DNA of 64,000 bases from Aspergillus flavus (GCF_009017415.1 NC_092408.1:2232001-2296000), one strand, 5' to 3'; shown: positions 9,577 to 22,969, counted from the first letter of the stretch. Numbers and translations: made by a program. The notes: generated by a model not told the origin, from the sequence alone.

Positions 9577-10404
9577 GCCGTATGGATGAACTGTAGCTTC
9601 TATAACCCCACAAAGAAGGCAGGGAGCAAAGACAAACGCAAGGAGAATACAGGATATGTATAAAATCAAGTGTAAATGACTAACAAGCACAATGCATGAG
9701 ACGAAACTCGAGCACTAAAGGTCAACGGAGGTTCATAGTGGAATGAATATAGAGACCCAAAGTGGCGATACTTCAAGAGTTCTTTATTCAGTGCACCACA
9801 CTCATGACTCACCAACGAACAAGAAATCGTAAATTGTCAGTAGATCTTCACCAAACAGATCGGATAGAGATCCAACAGATTTGAGAACAAGAAAAGGAAG
9901 AGGAAGAACAAGAAGTGGTTGAGTCTCAAAAGTTTTTTGAGGACTTGGGTTGCCAGACCTGGTCACTTTTACCTAAAAAATAAGATTAAATCCAGGGACG
10001 GAGCGGCAAACACCGGAAAACCTAAATCGGGCGCCCGTACGGAGAACGAGAAATAAAATGGGTCTTCCGCTGCAATCACCTTTCTCGTTCCCGATCTTCC
10101 ACCACCACGCAAGCCAAGCCCTAATTTACCCACCCCTTCATACACAACAGCAAGCTTCTTCTGCTCATATGCCCTGCTGGACCCTGACGGCTTAAGAGAC
10201 CCCTGAGTAAGTAATTTCCATGAAAATTGTATTTTCAGCTATTCATCTATACATCATCGGTTGATGACCAATGCTTGAGCTTGTCTGGCAAGTCTACTTG
10301 TCGTGAGAATCAAAGACAAAACATGCCTTGTATCAGGCAGAACACCATTATGCATCGTCGGAAATATTTTATTAACTCCAGCCGGCCCATCGGCTTCGAA
10401 GAAG
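9577..10404. other. Intergenic: pabaA promoter and 3' flank of the DUF3684 gene
   Basis: This 828-base stretch contains a TGACTCA word at 9805-9811. On the plus strand at about 10075-10170 there is a pyrimidine-rich, leader-like stretch. It is followed by a nine-codon ORF (MPCWTLTA, 10169-10195) and a good donor (GTAAGT at 10207). No partner exon can be read, so I do not call a gene. Confidence 0.45.
9805..9811. promoter_or_regulatory. TGACTCA, possible CpcA/Gcn4 site upstream of pabaA
   Basis: This is an exact match to the TGASTCA consensus, 229 bases upstream of the pabaA ATG. About eight such words are expected by chance in 64 kb, so function is inference from position and pathway. Confidence 0.35.
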
Positions 10405-13400
10405 CTATGAATTCGGCGCTGGCGTTTGCGGATTGACGGTGGCAAGCTTGGTCGCCATTTTAGGGAAGTACTGAGCCACGAAGCTTTCACTGGAGAGGGT
10501 ATCAGTAGGGGTAAACTCTATATCCGTATAGGGTGCTCTTCGTACCTGTAGAAGCTATGGGCGGAGCTATGATCTCCCACCAGATTATGTGCTAGTTCAT
10601 GACAGAGTATCACCCACCAATATATCAGCGCTTCGCTCCTGTCGGCAGCCGGTTTTTGGAGCAGCTCCTTCTCATGCAGTTGCTGGAAGTAGAAGTAATT
10701 ACAAAAAATGCTTCCGGCTCGGTTGAACGCTATGGTCTTTCCGCCTGGGTCATAAAAGACACTAAGAATATCGGCACGTAGGGAGAAGACACTAGCGCAA
10801 TCAATGAGCATCGAAGCAAAGAGGTTCATTCCGGCGCTGTTCTTGGCCAGAAAGTTGGACCGATCTGCAAGTGTCTTCACGAAGAGTACATGAATGCCGC
10901 AAGGGAGTGTTGCGACAAATTCCAGATCGTGACTGGGTTTCTCATCACAATAGGATTTAGACTCAGTGACTTGGTTCGTTTCTGGGCGGCTGTATACGTT
11001 TGATGATCCGTGAGGCCGACAAGCCTGGATGGCGGAAAGAAGCTCTGACTGAAGTTTATGCGGGGAGCTGACGGTCACAGGCTGTTCTGGGCGAGATTTT
11101 TGTGGGTCTTCGGCCGAATATGGGGGAGGAGGAGTGTTATTCGAAGACTCTGCGGATGGCTGGGATGAATCCCCACCAAGAGGGTTCGATGCTGGTCGAC
11201 CACTGTCCAGCCCAAAGCGTTTTGTTAAATTGGCGAAAAGCCCTCGTGGGCGCCGGTCTTGGCTTTGTTCTAATGCTTCTCCCTGCGAACTTGGGCCGAT
11301 ATCCTTGCTGGATGGCGATGGCGAGTCAGGAAAGTCACCAGGCATCAAATGCTGTCGTTTGTCTTCTGCTTGTTGCGCTTGCGTCTGCACCTGGGCTTGA
11401 GCCCGTTCCTGCGCCCATGCGGCTTCTCTCTCCTGGAGCCGTTGTCGTTCCTCCTCCAACTGCTTCTGACGTCTATCCTCTGCCATTCTTGCCTCGTGAG
11501 CCTTCTGCTTAAGAATCCGCTCAACGTTGTAACCACGGGCCTTGAGCTCCAACAAATCAGTTTTAAGAAGCATTTCCAATGTGAGAGTCGAGTGAAGCTT
11601 CGGCCGGACAAGGATCAGGTGTACGAGAGCTTGACTTATCTCATAAAGATCATATTTGCCTGGGGAGATCCACAAGACCCAGGACGTTGACTGCCGGGTA
11701 ATAATAGCACTTCGCTTCTGGGTATGTGAAACTCGACGACCTTTGAGGGAGCGGGTGAGAGATATCGAATGGACGACTTGGACTCGAAGGTTCTTTTCCA
11801 GCCACCTGACGTCGTGCTGTATGGTTTCAGCAGGTTGATCATGGAGGAAGAGTCTTGAGCGCTCATGAATCAACTTCTGTAATTTTGCTGCGGGTAGTTG
11901 ATCCGAGGCCACTGCTCCCCAATGAGCCCGCTCTTCAACGAGAGTTTTCAGCGGAACAGCACCAAGAGCAAGATAAAAGTTCTCTAGTGTTTCCTCCTGA
12001 GGCGCAGCTAGAATATGTTCCTTAAACAGATTGAAACTCTGGAAATCATCTACCACCACCGTGTCCTTTGCTGCAGTCAAAGTCCACTCCTTTATGCTCT
12101 GTTCGTCGTCATCGTCTTCAGAACCAGGGAGACCCCTTTTTCCAGAATTCCCTTGGGCTAGAGAGGATATATCTCTACTTGCTAAAAGGAATGCAGAGCA
12201 TCTCATTTCGTTAAGGAGTCCCCGGTCTTTCTTGAGCACAGAGATATTCTCGGCAAGCGTTCTCAGTAACTTGAGATACTTGTCTGCACTTTGAAATGCC
12301 GAGGATATCCTGGCCGGCTCTTTCACTAACATGTACGCAAGTTCTATTTTAGACGGCTCTCTCTTAGAACCCACTGCCATGAGAAAGAAGTTGGCCTCTT
12401 GCCCAAAGTCAACAAAGTCGAAGATGTCCCTATAATCTTCACCCTCCCCGAGATAGCATAGCTTTGGTGCTACATGGCGTATACTCGATTCAGGGTCGGG
12501 GATATCCTTTACTGAGACAGGCACTATTTGTGCGCTGCTAACTCGGTCAATATCTCGCGGCTTAAGCTCCGACACTCTCCCAGCTAAATATTTGAAAGTC
12601 ACTCGCGCGTCCCGCTTAGTGGAGGGTGGCTGCCGAAGCAGATAATTCAAGCAGTCAGTTAGAGCTGGATGTTGTTTGACTCCGAATTTGGGAGCATGAG
12701 GGTGAAGAGTATGTCGAAGGATTTTAAACCCAAATAAGGTAGCAGCTTCATCAGTGAAGCACTGGCTTGGGATGCTAAGACTATCCGATCCTTCAATAGG
12801 TAGAAAAGGAACAGTAATTTCTTCGTAGTTGAACGCGGCGTAACCGTTATTATGATACTCGGCAATATAGTAGGACATAGCTTTCCCATGAAGGGTCCAA
12901 TCTCGGGCTGCCGCTGCCTTTGCCATAATTTTTATTAGTTCGAACGGAGATGGGAAGCTCCTCAGGCCTAGCATGGAGAGAAATTTACCCTCGTTGCTGT
13001 TAGACTGGTACTTGCCTGGCCACTCGATCACAGGAAGTCCAAGAGCTCTGAGTGGGTCATGTGGTTCGAAAAGCTCATATATCTTATAACGTTTGCGGCG
13101 GTCTTTTGTAGGATCATTAGTGGTTTCGGTCGCTTCTGCAGTACAGATACTAGTATCTTTCAGCCTCTTGATATCGCTAGCAGGTATGTCATCGCGAACG
13201 GAGGCAAGGTATCGTATCAAATCGACATGGCTCCACTTCCTCTGGCTAACGCTGCCCCCATTTGAAGATTCTGTTGTACTTAACAGGCGTTCGAAGATGA
13301 CCCCAAGATCAACAGTCTTACGGACGCCAAGAGCAGTCAAAAATTTTTCTTTGACGCTATTGAGGCCTCTGACAACAGGGAGATCATCGAACAATCGGAC

Positions 13401-15743
13401 TGAGGAAAAGTAGGTTTCCACAGGCCGCTTCATGCCTAGCTTGGTTGGCATGATTGTGTGCGGTTGTAACAGGTTGATCACACTCTGTTTCGACGGCTGG
13501 CTCAGAACGTCCCATTGTTTCGAGATAACAGGCAAAACCTGAGCAGAGAAGGACGAAGACTGTGTAATGTCTTGTTCAATTGACAGAACGCCCCGGTTCC
13601 CGGCATTGCTCACAATCCAGTGAATCCAAGGGACCATTTGCAGTTCTGTCCAGCCGAGAGACTCTAGTTCCTGCTTACCTAGTGACTTGGTGTACTTGAA
13701 GGGCATCACGGAAGATGGCAACGGCAGTTCCACTGGTATCCGCTGAGGATTGAGATAGCTGGTCATATCCGCGAAGACAAGTAACCTGCATACAGCACCG
13801 CTGCTATCTTCATCATTTGCTACTGCAACGTTTAAAAGGCTCTGGACAGATAGAGAGTCGAGTTGGCCTGAAACAGCCCTCCGGCTGAGCCAAGAGAGGA
13901 ATTCAAGGATTTGACTAGACTGTAGCGTACTAGCTTCCAATTCACGTTGAATGTCAGACACTGTAATATCAGTGACAAGCCCAAAATCCGTCAGCTTCCT
14001 GACAAAATCCTTCGCATTTGATACGAAGTCGTCTGGCAGAACTGGAATGGAATCCATGAAACTGAGGTCTTTAGGAGCAATGCGTGCCTGATGGCTCTGG
14101 ATAATTCCACACGTTGATAAAACCTCAATAGAGGCATTCTTGTTACACGTCCAGAATGCATCTTCAATAGTCTGACCAAGTACCGACGAGGGAGTTGATT
14201 CACGGAATACGAATTGATTCGCTGTATGAATGGCTTCGGGAAGTACGCCAACTATGTCATCCTTTCGGATTTTCGATGACTTTGTGGGTTGTATCTTAGA
14301 CTTGATGGAGGCCATCTCTGCAGACCAGGCCACTCGGCAAACAATCCCCGCTGCCCTGAGCATCTCAAGGTTCCATTTGCTGATGTATCGTGTGTTGAGA
14401 TCAATGCTCTCCCGCTCGACTGTCGGGATAACAGAAGGCGCAGATATATGAGCATTGAGACCCGTCGTTTGGTGAGTGGGAAATCCAATGAAGACTCTGC
14501 CGGCTTTAGATGGAAGAATCGACGAAAGAATGTCTGACTGCAACCCCGACGTCCCAGACGCCAAAGTGGTATCATAGGAAGGTGTTAATACAGCTAATGT
14601 AGACTTTTTCGGTGGGGGCTTGCGCGTGGCGCGTTCAAGTTCGCTGCTTAGAGATTGACTTATAGAGCATTGAATGCTCGCAGTATTGATGTGTAGAAAG
14701 ACCGACGCCGTAGAGGCTTTGGTCATGTCTTCTGCATCGTTGATATTGGGATTGCTCTCACTCTTCACCGGTTTCTCTGACCCACCCTGGCCAGTGAGCC
14801 TAGAGAAAAAGGTGCGTAAAGAGCCTGCTGTATCTCTAAGTCCCTCGCGGAGTAGATTCGCGTGTGGATTCCATTCAACAGCCCGCATCCACGTAGCATC
14901 AACCTGGGCAACTTCACGGGTCACGTTAACTATTTTCATTAAACCTTGAGATGTCTTAGTTTCGATGTCTCTAGGGATAGAGAGATCGATGCTTGGGGCG
15001 GCCTTCTTCGTCAGTCGCAGTAGGTTCCAGTCATCTAGCCATAACTCTATACTCTCAAGGCTAACGAAGGTAAGACTGCTAGACAGGAATTGACATAACT
15101 CCATTAAAGACGGAACAGGAGATGTATTATTGCGGTAATCTAGCACAAATGTCGTTTCAGGATTTGGGGCGTCATTTAGTTGCAATCGACGAGTATAGAG
15201 AGCATTGCCTTTCCAGTAAAAAGCCATGGCCTCTTTTCCAGACGATACAAACGGCTCCTCACAGTCATCAAAAACGCTGTAGAACCCGACTCCAAAAGCT
15301 CCAATTTTTGTTTCATCGGGATTGCCATCCGCGATTCGCTTTAATCTCGCCCAATCTTTTTCACTGAAAGGAGAACCGTTGTTCGATATCAAGAGTCGCC
15401 TGAGAGTATGATGAGAGATGGTATGTTTGATTAATGTGGTGTTATCGGCATGCGAAGGCAAAGGAACAACTGTCGAGGGTAAGGTCTCGAACTTTATGGT
15501 CACTTTTGTAGCATTAGCATCAGCGGCATTCTGAATCATTTCTCGCAAGACTGTCCTGTTTATGGATTAGTAAACTGTCTCATAATCCCACTATTTAAGA
15601 GCCAGCAACACGTACCATTTTCCTGAGTATCGCGCGAGCACTTTCGAGATCAGGCCCCTTGTATCAACTGTCACAGCCTCCTCGTCATTGCCCGATCCCA
15701 TCGTACGCGCTTTTAGCGCGTTGAAATCTATATTCTGCGTCAT
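10405..15743 (-). CDS. Large HSP90-like ATPase (GHKL, DUF3684, sacsin-like) protein with C-terminal HExxH motif
   Basis: Three exons (15743-15616, 15555-10546, 10489-10405) encode 1740 residues. The short intron joins the N-terminus MTQNIDFNALKARTMG to LREMIQNAADANATKV, a Bergerat-fold N-box with the catalytic Glu, Asn and Asp. The G-box GAFGVGFYSVF follows near residue 128. A very long middle of unknown fold comes next, then a charged coiled coil (KQLEEERQRLQEREAAW) and a Pro/Ser-rich linker. The last 50 residues hold HELAHNLVGDH at 1695-1705, a zinc-metalloprotease-like motif. The architecture matches the fungal DUF3684 family, related to sacsin-type chaperone ATPases. Its biological role is unknown to me. 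The last intron follows the codons for SFY, and the final exon adds ESFVAQYFPKM and a short tail. Confidence 0.9.
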
Positions 15744-16450
15744 TATGCCATCAAAGTCATACCATGCTAGAAACCTCTCATGGGTGCCACTGCATATGGT
15801 TGAGAAGGTAAAAGGAGGAGGAAGAGTTGCTCAACAAATGAACAACTCAAACAAGCATAGGTTACTATTGCTGATAATAATGAAATGTAAACAACAAAAC
15901 AGATCTCTAAGAAGTCGTCAAGATGATCTACAAATATGAAGAAGACACAGCCGCACGGTCGAGCGATAGGCAATTAGGATGAAATAACAGGTAATGAATA
16001 AGCAGGGAAGCAGTTCATAAAACCGTTAGATGCATTGTCGGAGAGTCTGCGGAGTTAAAGTTATTTATCAGTCTTATCGGACAGGGAGGTGGGTGCCTGG
16101 ATAGCATAAGCGTGCATACCGCCCCCGTGACAGGAACGGGTTAGTACGGTAGATGAGAAACACCCAATACGCTGTTATCGACTCCGCTATTGTTGTTTAA
16201 TTCCAACTGAAGTGCGGCGATCGTCCCTCTCGGTCAAGCGTGGCCAAAAGGTCACTTTTGGATTGTATGCTGTTTTATGTTGTCCATTTCTAACCTCCGG
16301 CTATAAATCCTTTTTCTCCCGGGTTATCTTTTTCTTCTCAATATTAATCGCTTTCTTCTCGTATGACTTCCGGAAATTCGACCTGCCTTTTGGAAGCAGT
16401 CCAGAGCATCCCGCCGACTGCCTCCGCTCCGCATCCTTTCAAATGACATT
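15744..16450. promoter_or_regulatory. Divergent promoter between the DUF3684 gene and TRS120
   Basis: This 707-base stretch lies between two start codons. TATAAA at 16302-16307 is 144 bases before the TRS120 ATG and is followed by a T/C-rich tract. Open frames here have no family similarity. Confidence 0.5.
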
Positions 16451-19400
16451 ATGGGCGCCGACCCTCTTTCCCCGATTGCGCCTGCGCGCCTTAGGGCGTT
16501 GCTTCTTCCCGTTGGGAAGATTAAACGGTCAAGGTTCTTGAGCTTCACTGCAAGACTACAGGCCGAGAATGTCGTCCGTCTGGGGGACATTAGCCCTGAT
16601 GCGCGGCCCAATCGAAGTAGGCACTGCTGTTCTGTTCTTGATGTAGCTGTTGTATTCTACTCACATAGAAAGGATTACAGTAATTGACTGATTCTCTTCA
16701 TAGATATGTTCTCCCCATTAGCGTTTCCTACAGGGATGATTCTCTACGATCTTACTTTCTCTGTGCCTCCAACGTCGCATTTAGAATTGTTCCCTTTTGA
16801 AATTCACCGAGAACCCTTGGTCGTCATTGCTGTAGCTGATGGGGTCGAATTAAATGGAGGCAATGAACAGAAAATTGAAGAATCAACTTTTAAGGGCAAA
16901 AACGAAGCATCCCCCACTCCGGCTGGACTGGATCAACTTCGACAGGAACTAGAATTACTCAGGGAGAGGAACCCAAAAGCCTTGGTACATCAACTTCTAA
17001 TATTCGATTATGAAGAAGTGGGCAAGCTTTTGAACGGCCCAGATGATATCTTATGGATTCCTCGGCCTGAAGCCTCTAAAGCTACTACGATGAAGACTGT
17101 GCTATGTGATATCACCTCTCTGCTTCTTTCCGAGCTAGACGGGTTTGCGAGGACTATGCAGAGCATACCTTCAATCGAGTCCCCAAAAGCCTTCTCCTGG
17201 GGTCCACATCGAGGCCCAGATATACGCCCACGTCCCACCGACAGATTGTTCCACCGGATGACTATGCCTGCGCAGCTGCCATCTAATCCCAACGGGACGC
17301 CTGAAACTCCTCTCAGTTCCAGCCAAGGCTCGCCCACACCAAGTGACCATGAAACCCCAACGACGTTCGATGAGATAACCCGGTCTATCCAACTGTCCTC
17401 CCGCTCTAACTCGATTGGAAAGCCCAACTCTTTGCCGAGTTCCAAAGAACATAGCCGTGACCGGATGTCTGTGAGTAGTATGAGCGCTACAGATCGTACT
17501 AAGAATCGGATCAAGGGTCGTGCAGGTGTTGTTATTGGAACTCTCTTTCTTCAGGCCGGGAGGTGGCCGGATGCCTTGAAGGAACTCGTTGAAGCTGCAT
17601 CCAACGCTAGAGCGTGCAGTGATTATGTCTGGCATGCCAAAGCACTCGAGTCGATCCTACTCTGCCTGCTGATGTTTGCATGGGCAGGCATGGATTTTCA
17701 GGTGCGTCTCTCTCTCTCCCACCTCTTTTGCCCAATACTTCAATTGAAGGTTACTGTTACTAAAACGTCGATAGATTCCTCCCATTTGTTACCCTGTTGC
17801 CGATAAGTCTTCAAAAACATCATATAATTTCGAATCAACCTCAGGGCAATCCACTCCTGGGAACCGGATTATCTCGCTTCAGAATCTATCAAATCTTTTG
17901 CCTGATCTTTCGAACAATATACTCAATCTCTACAATCGTGCTGCTAATATAGTCAACGCGCCTTTGCCTCAGCTCATCTTCTCAGAAACAGTGATTCGTT
18001 TAGGTAGGCTGTTGGTAGCTGCTCGCATCCGTGACGGTGCACTAGATGACATAGCCTTGAAACACATCGTTATGGGTGATCCTCTTCAACCCCTTCACCG
18101 ACCGGAGCGCCCTCGTGGCCTAGTTATTCTCCGAAAGTCCGAGATTGCAAACTTCCTTCTCCGTGCACTGCCGTTATCTCCCGGGTCAGATCTGCCTGCA
18201 ACGGATGCAATACCTATCATGATCGGTGTTGTCTCTGTCTTTGATACGCTTGGCCTACCAAGAAAAAAGGCTTTTATTCTGAGAGAGCTTCTGTCAATAC
18301 TCGTTCCAACACTGGTTCAAGCCCGCAAGATTGGTGCAGCAGAAGTAGGAATTCATCCTGCTGCCGGTTTAGCGTCCCTTAGCGACACAGCTTTTGTAAT
18401 CAATGCTCTGGACGTTGGACCTGGTAATATGGAAGAGAGCATGCGCTCCCTCCTCGCTACAATAGGGGAAATATACGGCGTTCAGCCCTCTTCCTTTTAC
18501 GAGTGGCAAAAGAGATGCTCCGCAAATGATAACGGTGCAGAGTCCTTCCCCGAGTATGATTCAGTTGCTGCTATTGTTGAACGATCGTTTCGGCACGCCG
18601 TTCTCGATGGGTACGGTGATCTGAACCTCAAGATTGATGTCCTTAAGGCCTGTATCAATTCTTGTGAAGCACTTCCGGATTTTGGTGGCGTCCTTCGCTT
18701 CACGGTCGAGTTGCTTCAGACCATCAAAGGGGATCTTATGCTTGCTGAAACATTACACACCCCTCCGTGTCTGCCACAAGACGAACAGGTCCGCCTGCTA
18801 AACAACATCAAGCGAACGGTGGGGGCTGCAAACAAGCTGGGTGCCTCCGGGCTGGAAGCGGAGTACTGGGATGACTTCTTAGTACGGGGTGTCCAATTGC
18901 TGGCCCTTCCAGATTTCAGAAGCCCTGTCCGTCGGTCTAAATCAGAGCTCTATGTTGTCACGGCTGACCGTGAAAAATCATCAAAAGACCCATTCTTATA
19001 TAATCCTTTTCACAAGCCAAGTAACAAGACAGCAGAGTTACTCATGGTGGCTGGTGAACATGCCGCTTTCCAACTTACCCTTCAAAATCCTTATGAGTTT
19101 GAAATAGAGATCGAAAAGCTCCGTCTTGACTGCGAAGGTGTACCTCTCGATGCTGTTGCAGAATGGATCGTGCTTCGGCCCCTAAGCTTGCAAGGCATCA
19201 CAATTTTCGGGTTAGCACACGAAGAAGGAGTGGTGAATATAACAGGGTGTTTCGTCAAAGTCCGACACTGCAGAGAACGGAGGTTCCCCATCTTTAAGGA
19301 TTTATGGAGACCTGAAGCCGAAAGAAAATTTAAGCGAACTGGTTTAGCAGCTAAACAGCCTTCGATGGAGCGGCCACTTTCCTGGAGTTCGACTACCTCA

Positions 19401-21083
19401 AGGGACGGCAAGCAGCTTCCAAAGAAGGGCCCGGATACATCGTCTTGTGAGATCAAGGTTATAGGCTGCCAGCCATCCCTCGTTATCGAGTCACTTTCCC
19501 TGTCGCAGTCCGCGTTCATGGTCCTGGAAGGTGAAGTTGGTTCTTTCAGAATCACATTACGCAATACGTCATCGTGCCCTCTGGATTTCATATTGTTTAC
19601 TTTCCAGGACTCTACCACGAGGCAAATCCAGAATGCTCTGAGCAACAGAGATCTGCTGCCGGTGGAAGTGTACGAACTTGAACTCAAGCTGTCGAAACCC
19701 GCTTTGCGATGGCGGCGCGAAGGCAAAAATCCAGGTGACCATGCAATACCTCCTGGTGAGTGCGCTACATTCACTGTGGACGTCACTGGGAAGCCCGGCT
19801 TGCAAGATTCGACAGTACAGATCGATTATTCGTGTGTCGGGCAGTCTCACGGCGAACTACCTGATGTTTTCTATACCCGGCAACTATTTGTCCCGCTCAC
19901 CGTTACAGTCAATGCGAGCATAGAAATTGCTCGTTGTGAAATATTACCTTTTAGTGGCGACTTCGCCTGGTGGAACTGTCGAGAGGCTGATGTCGAACCC
20001 GAGTATACCGCAAAGGCAGATACGGATGGTTCTGCATGTCCGCTAAGTAGCGATCTGTTTTCACCTGTGCTATCTCATCTTGGGCGAGGCACATATGGTT
20101 CTGATCACTGCCTTCTTCTACTTGATCTTCGCAACGCTTGGCCGAGTCCCCTAACAGTGTCACTGCAAGCTAATGAACAACCTGTCGAACTCTCCGAACA
20201 GTCGATAGAGGAAGCTGAGTTGGTAGATAGCCGCTACATCGTTTCTGGAGAACTTCAACCAGGGCAAACATCGCGCTTTGTCCTCGTTCTTCCTCGTGTC
20301 TACCTAGATAACCCACATGCTTCGATCCCAGTTCTAAACACCGGAGTGAAGAGACAGTTCGTTGTAAGCGCCCATAAACTTTCATTCGACGCTGAAGCCG
20401 CGTCGCGTGAGGCATTTTGGTACCGAGAAGAGCTCCTCAAAAGAGTATCCGGGTTCTGGACGGAGAGCCCTGCGGGGCGGAAAGGAATGATTGACCTGAG
20501 AAATTTACGCTTCAGTTCGCGAATGGTAGATGCCTTCCGACTCGAAGATGTCGATATAACATTTGCTCTAAGTCCCCCATCTTCCGATATAATTAGCCCC
20601 AACGGCGACAGTGTTGTGCAGATCGGACGGTCAAAGTACAAGGTCCAGATCGACGAGATGCTTAGTCTCAACGTCACTATCCGCAACCGATCCTCAAGGC
20701 CTATCCATCCCATTCTCCGACTCCAGCCAAGCCTTCGTCACCAACCCAACAATATTGCCCTTGATTTGTCAAAGCGCCTCGCATGGACCGGTATGTTGCA
20801 GCAAGTGCTACCTGTGATACATAGCGGTGAGAGCACAACTGCTACCGTCGGTGTAACTATCCTTTGTCGGGGAGAGTACGAGTTCGGCGCGTCTGTGGAG
20901 GAATTGCGCTTCTTGAGACCTTCGCCTGGTACCGAATCAGATACCCATCCCCAGGCTCAAGCTCAAGCGTCTTTCCACGACGACGACGACGGACCTATCA
21001 AGGATACGTTTGGTGTAGACGTAGCCAAGAAAAGACATATATGGCATGCTAAAGAAGCCTGTGTCATGAATGCTCATGGGTAA
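16451..21083 (+). CDS. hypA: TRAPPII complex subunit Trs120 (Aspergillus HypA)
   Basis: Three exons (16451-16616, 16704-17701, 17775-21083) encode 1490 residues, the normal size for fungal Trs120. The start MGADPLSPIAPARLRALLLP and the stretch FSPLAFPTGMILYDL are typical. A variable Ser/Pro-rich insert (about 190-260) precedes a helical repeat region. The second half is rich in beta-sandwich-like segments, for example FQLTLQNPYEFEIEIEKLRL and LLLLDLRNAWPSPLTVSLQ. The end reads KKRHIWHAKEACVMNAHG. TRAPPII activates Rab11/Ypt31-type GTPases at the late Golgi. In Aspergillus the orthologue is HypA, needed for hyphal tip growth. Introns of 87 and 73 bases are supported by frame and by GTAGGC and GTGCGT donors. 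The gene is convergent with the dehydrogenase to its right. Confidence 0.94.
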
Positions 21084-21773
21084 TTGCTGGGATGAATAGA
21101 ATCGTATGGCGATCTTCTATCCAGCAAACATGTATTCTTCAACGTTAGCAACCTTGGCTGAGGATTTGCCGGTTGGGATGAGATTTAGTGGAGATCGCTA
21201 TCGCGAGTTAGCGAGAAGAAGTGTCTTAATTGAACTATAGATTATGTATAAATATCAAATTACATGGTTTACGAGTGGTCTGCGAAGACGGGATTGCAGG
21301 CTAGTTCATGCAATTGTGTATATGAATATTCGCTCCTTGATTTACCTATATTGATAGACTATATTACTAGATGTTGTTGCTTGTACATATGTACCAGGCA
21401 GTGGGCCAATTTAATGTACGCTAGATTCACTGGAGTCAACCACTTGCTATGGTCGGAGGCCTGCGATTATACGATCCGAACGGGTCTAAGATGTTAAAAT
21501 TCGCTGGCCTTGACATCTCAGATGAAGCTCGTCCCTGCGTTACGTTGGCACGTGTTGCGACTGGATTGGCACGTTGTTTCTGCATTAGGATCGCAACCGT
21601 GATGCAAACGCTACATGGAATATAGCTAGCACGCCTATTGAACGACTGAGCATCAGATCGGCTGCGATCAGGTGAGATGTTGAAGTAATAGCTCGTAGGA
21701 ACCGGGGCGACCCCCTCGTGAAGCAGCAGAGTCGACTACTAGCACAAGTCCAGGTCTTGCCAAAGCAATCTCA
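21084..21773. other. Intergenic: convergent 3' ends of TRS120 and the SDR gene
   Basis: This 690-base stretch lies between two stop codons. It is AT-rich up to about 21420. No gene, repeat or RNA is recognised. Confidence 0.55.
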
Positions 21774-22969
21774 TCACGTCGCCGTCTCTCCCGCTTCGTT
21801 TTCTCGTGCGTTTGTAGGCATTTTATCCTTGGCGGGTGAAGGGTGCTGGTCACCATGGGGAAAGCTTAGGTATTTCCAATCCTCGATTTCTTCAATGATA
21901 CACTTTAGTCTATCCCGAATACTCTCCACGGCATATGTGCCCAGAATAAGTCGGAGAGGCGGATAGGAGCAATGACCCAATTCCCAAACCAGATAGGCTG
22001 CTTTCACGGCGCTGGCAGGTTGCTTATCGCCCAGCCACATTAGCATGCGTTTTGCATGCGCCGCCGGCGCAGTGGGCGTGTTGTATGGCTCACTCGGTGG
22101 CTTGACAAAAAAATGACCATAAAGGGGGAGCGGCGACGCGAGGTCGTTTTCATTCTGGCTAGCCAGCATCGCAGTATCAGACACAAGATCGCCAATGTCA
22201 TCACGGCGCATGTGTCCAGGCTCCACGAGCGTGGTTTTAATGTTAAAATTGTCCACTTCGTACAGCATGCTTTCCATCAATCCTTCGACGGCGTATTTTG
22301 ATGCGCAGTACGGCCCTAATCCGGGAACGCCCAAGGCGCCGGATGTTGAGCTGAAGATCAGGTACCGACCGGATCTCCTCTCACGGAAATGCGGCAGCGA
22401 TAGCTGAATCATGTTCAGCGTACCCATGAAGTTCGTCTCAAATTGGTCGCGGATGTCATATTCGTCTTGATCCTCGCAGGCCCCGATCACACCGTACCCG
22501 GCGCAGTTGGCAATGATGTCAATGCGACCGAAGCGCTCGATTGTGCGATCGATGACACGTTTGACGGTCTCTCTAGCACGAACATCGCACAGAAGTCCCA
22601 GGCAGTTATCATGCTCTTCTTCGAGCTTCTTCATGTACTCCGGGCTGTTCTCGAATGTACGGCCAACAGCTGCGACAAGGTCATCGCGGGACAATGCGGT
22701 CTTGACAAGGGAACGGCCCATATGGCCTGTCGCACCGAAGATCTAAGTAACATAAGACCGGTATGTTAGCTGCCGGGGTTGCCAATATTCGGTAACAGGC
22801 ATTCTTCGAAGTATATCGTGGGTCATACCAGCCATACGAGCGGTTTTGGCGGGTTCTGCGGTCCCGGAGGATCAGTGGTGGTGGGGAGATGGAGCTTAGG
22901 TTCTCGTGCACCGGTTGCAGACGGTGATGAGGCATTTAAGGGTTTCGGGGAGGAATTGTGAAGCTCCAT
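21774..22969 (-). CDS. Short-chain dehydrogenase/reductase (classical SDR), substrate unknown
   Basis: Two exons (22969-22829 and 22742-21774, intron of 86 bases) encode 369 residues. The junction restores the cofactor loop as IFGATGHMGRSLVKT. Classical SDR features follow: an NCAGYG-type motif (ANCAGYGVIGA), the catalytic Ser in FSSTSGALG, and Tyr-x-x-x-Lys in YCASKYAVEG. There is a Pro/Thr-rich N-terminal extension of about 47 residues before the Rossmann fold. The C-terminal 70 residues are charged and not part of the core. The pattern fits 17-beta-hydroxysteroid-dehydrogenase-like SDRs, but neither cofactor preference nor substrate can be told from sequence alone. Neighbours give no pathway clue. 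I found no signal peptide. Confidence 0.87.

Noticed and set aside
9577..9690. Hydrophobic 38-codon N-terminal extension of pabaA
   Set aside because: It has no ATG (only GTG at 9690), is unlike the enzyme family, and PABA synthase needs no signal peptide.
17008..17635. Minus-strand frames of 168 and 154 codons within TRS120 exon 2
   Set aside because: They are shadows of a strongly supported coding exon.
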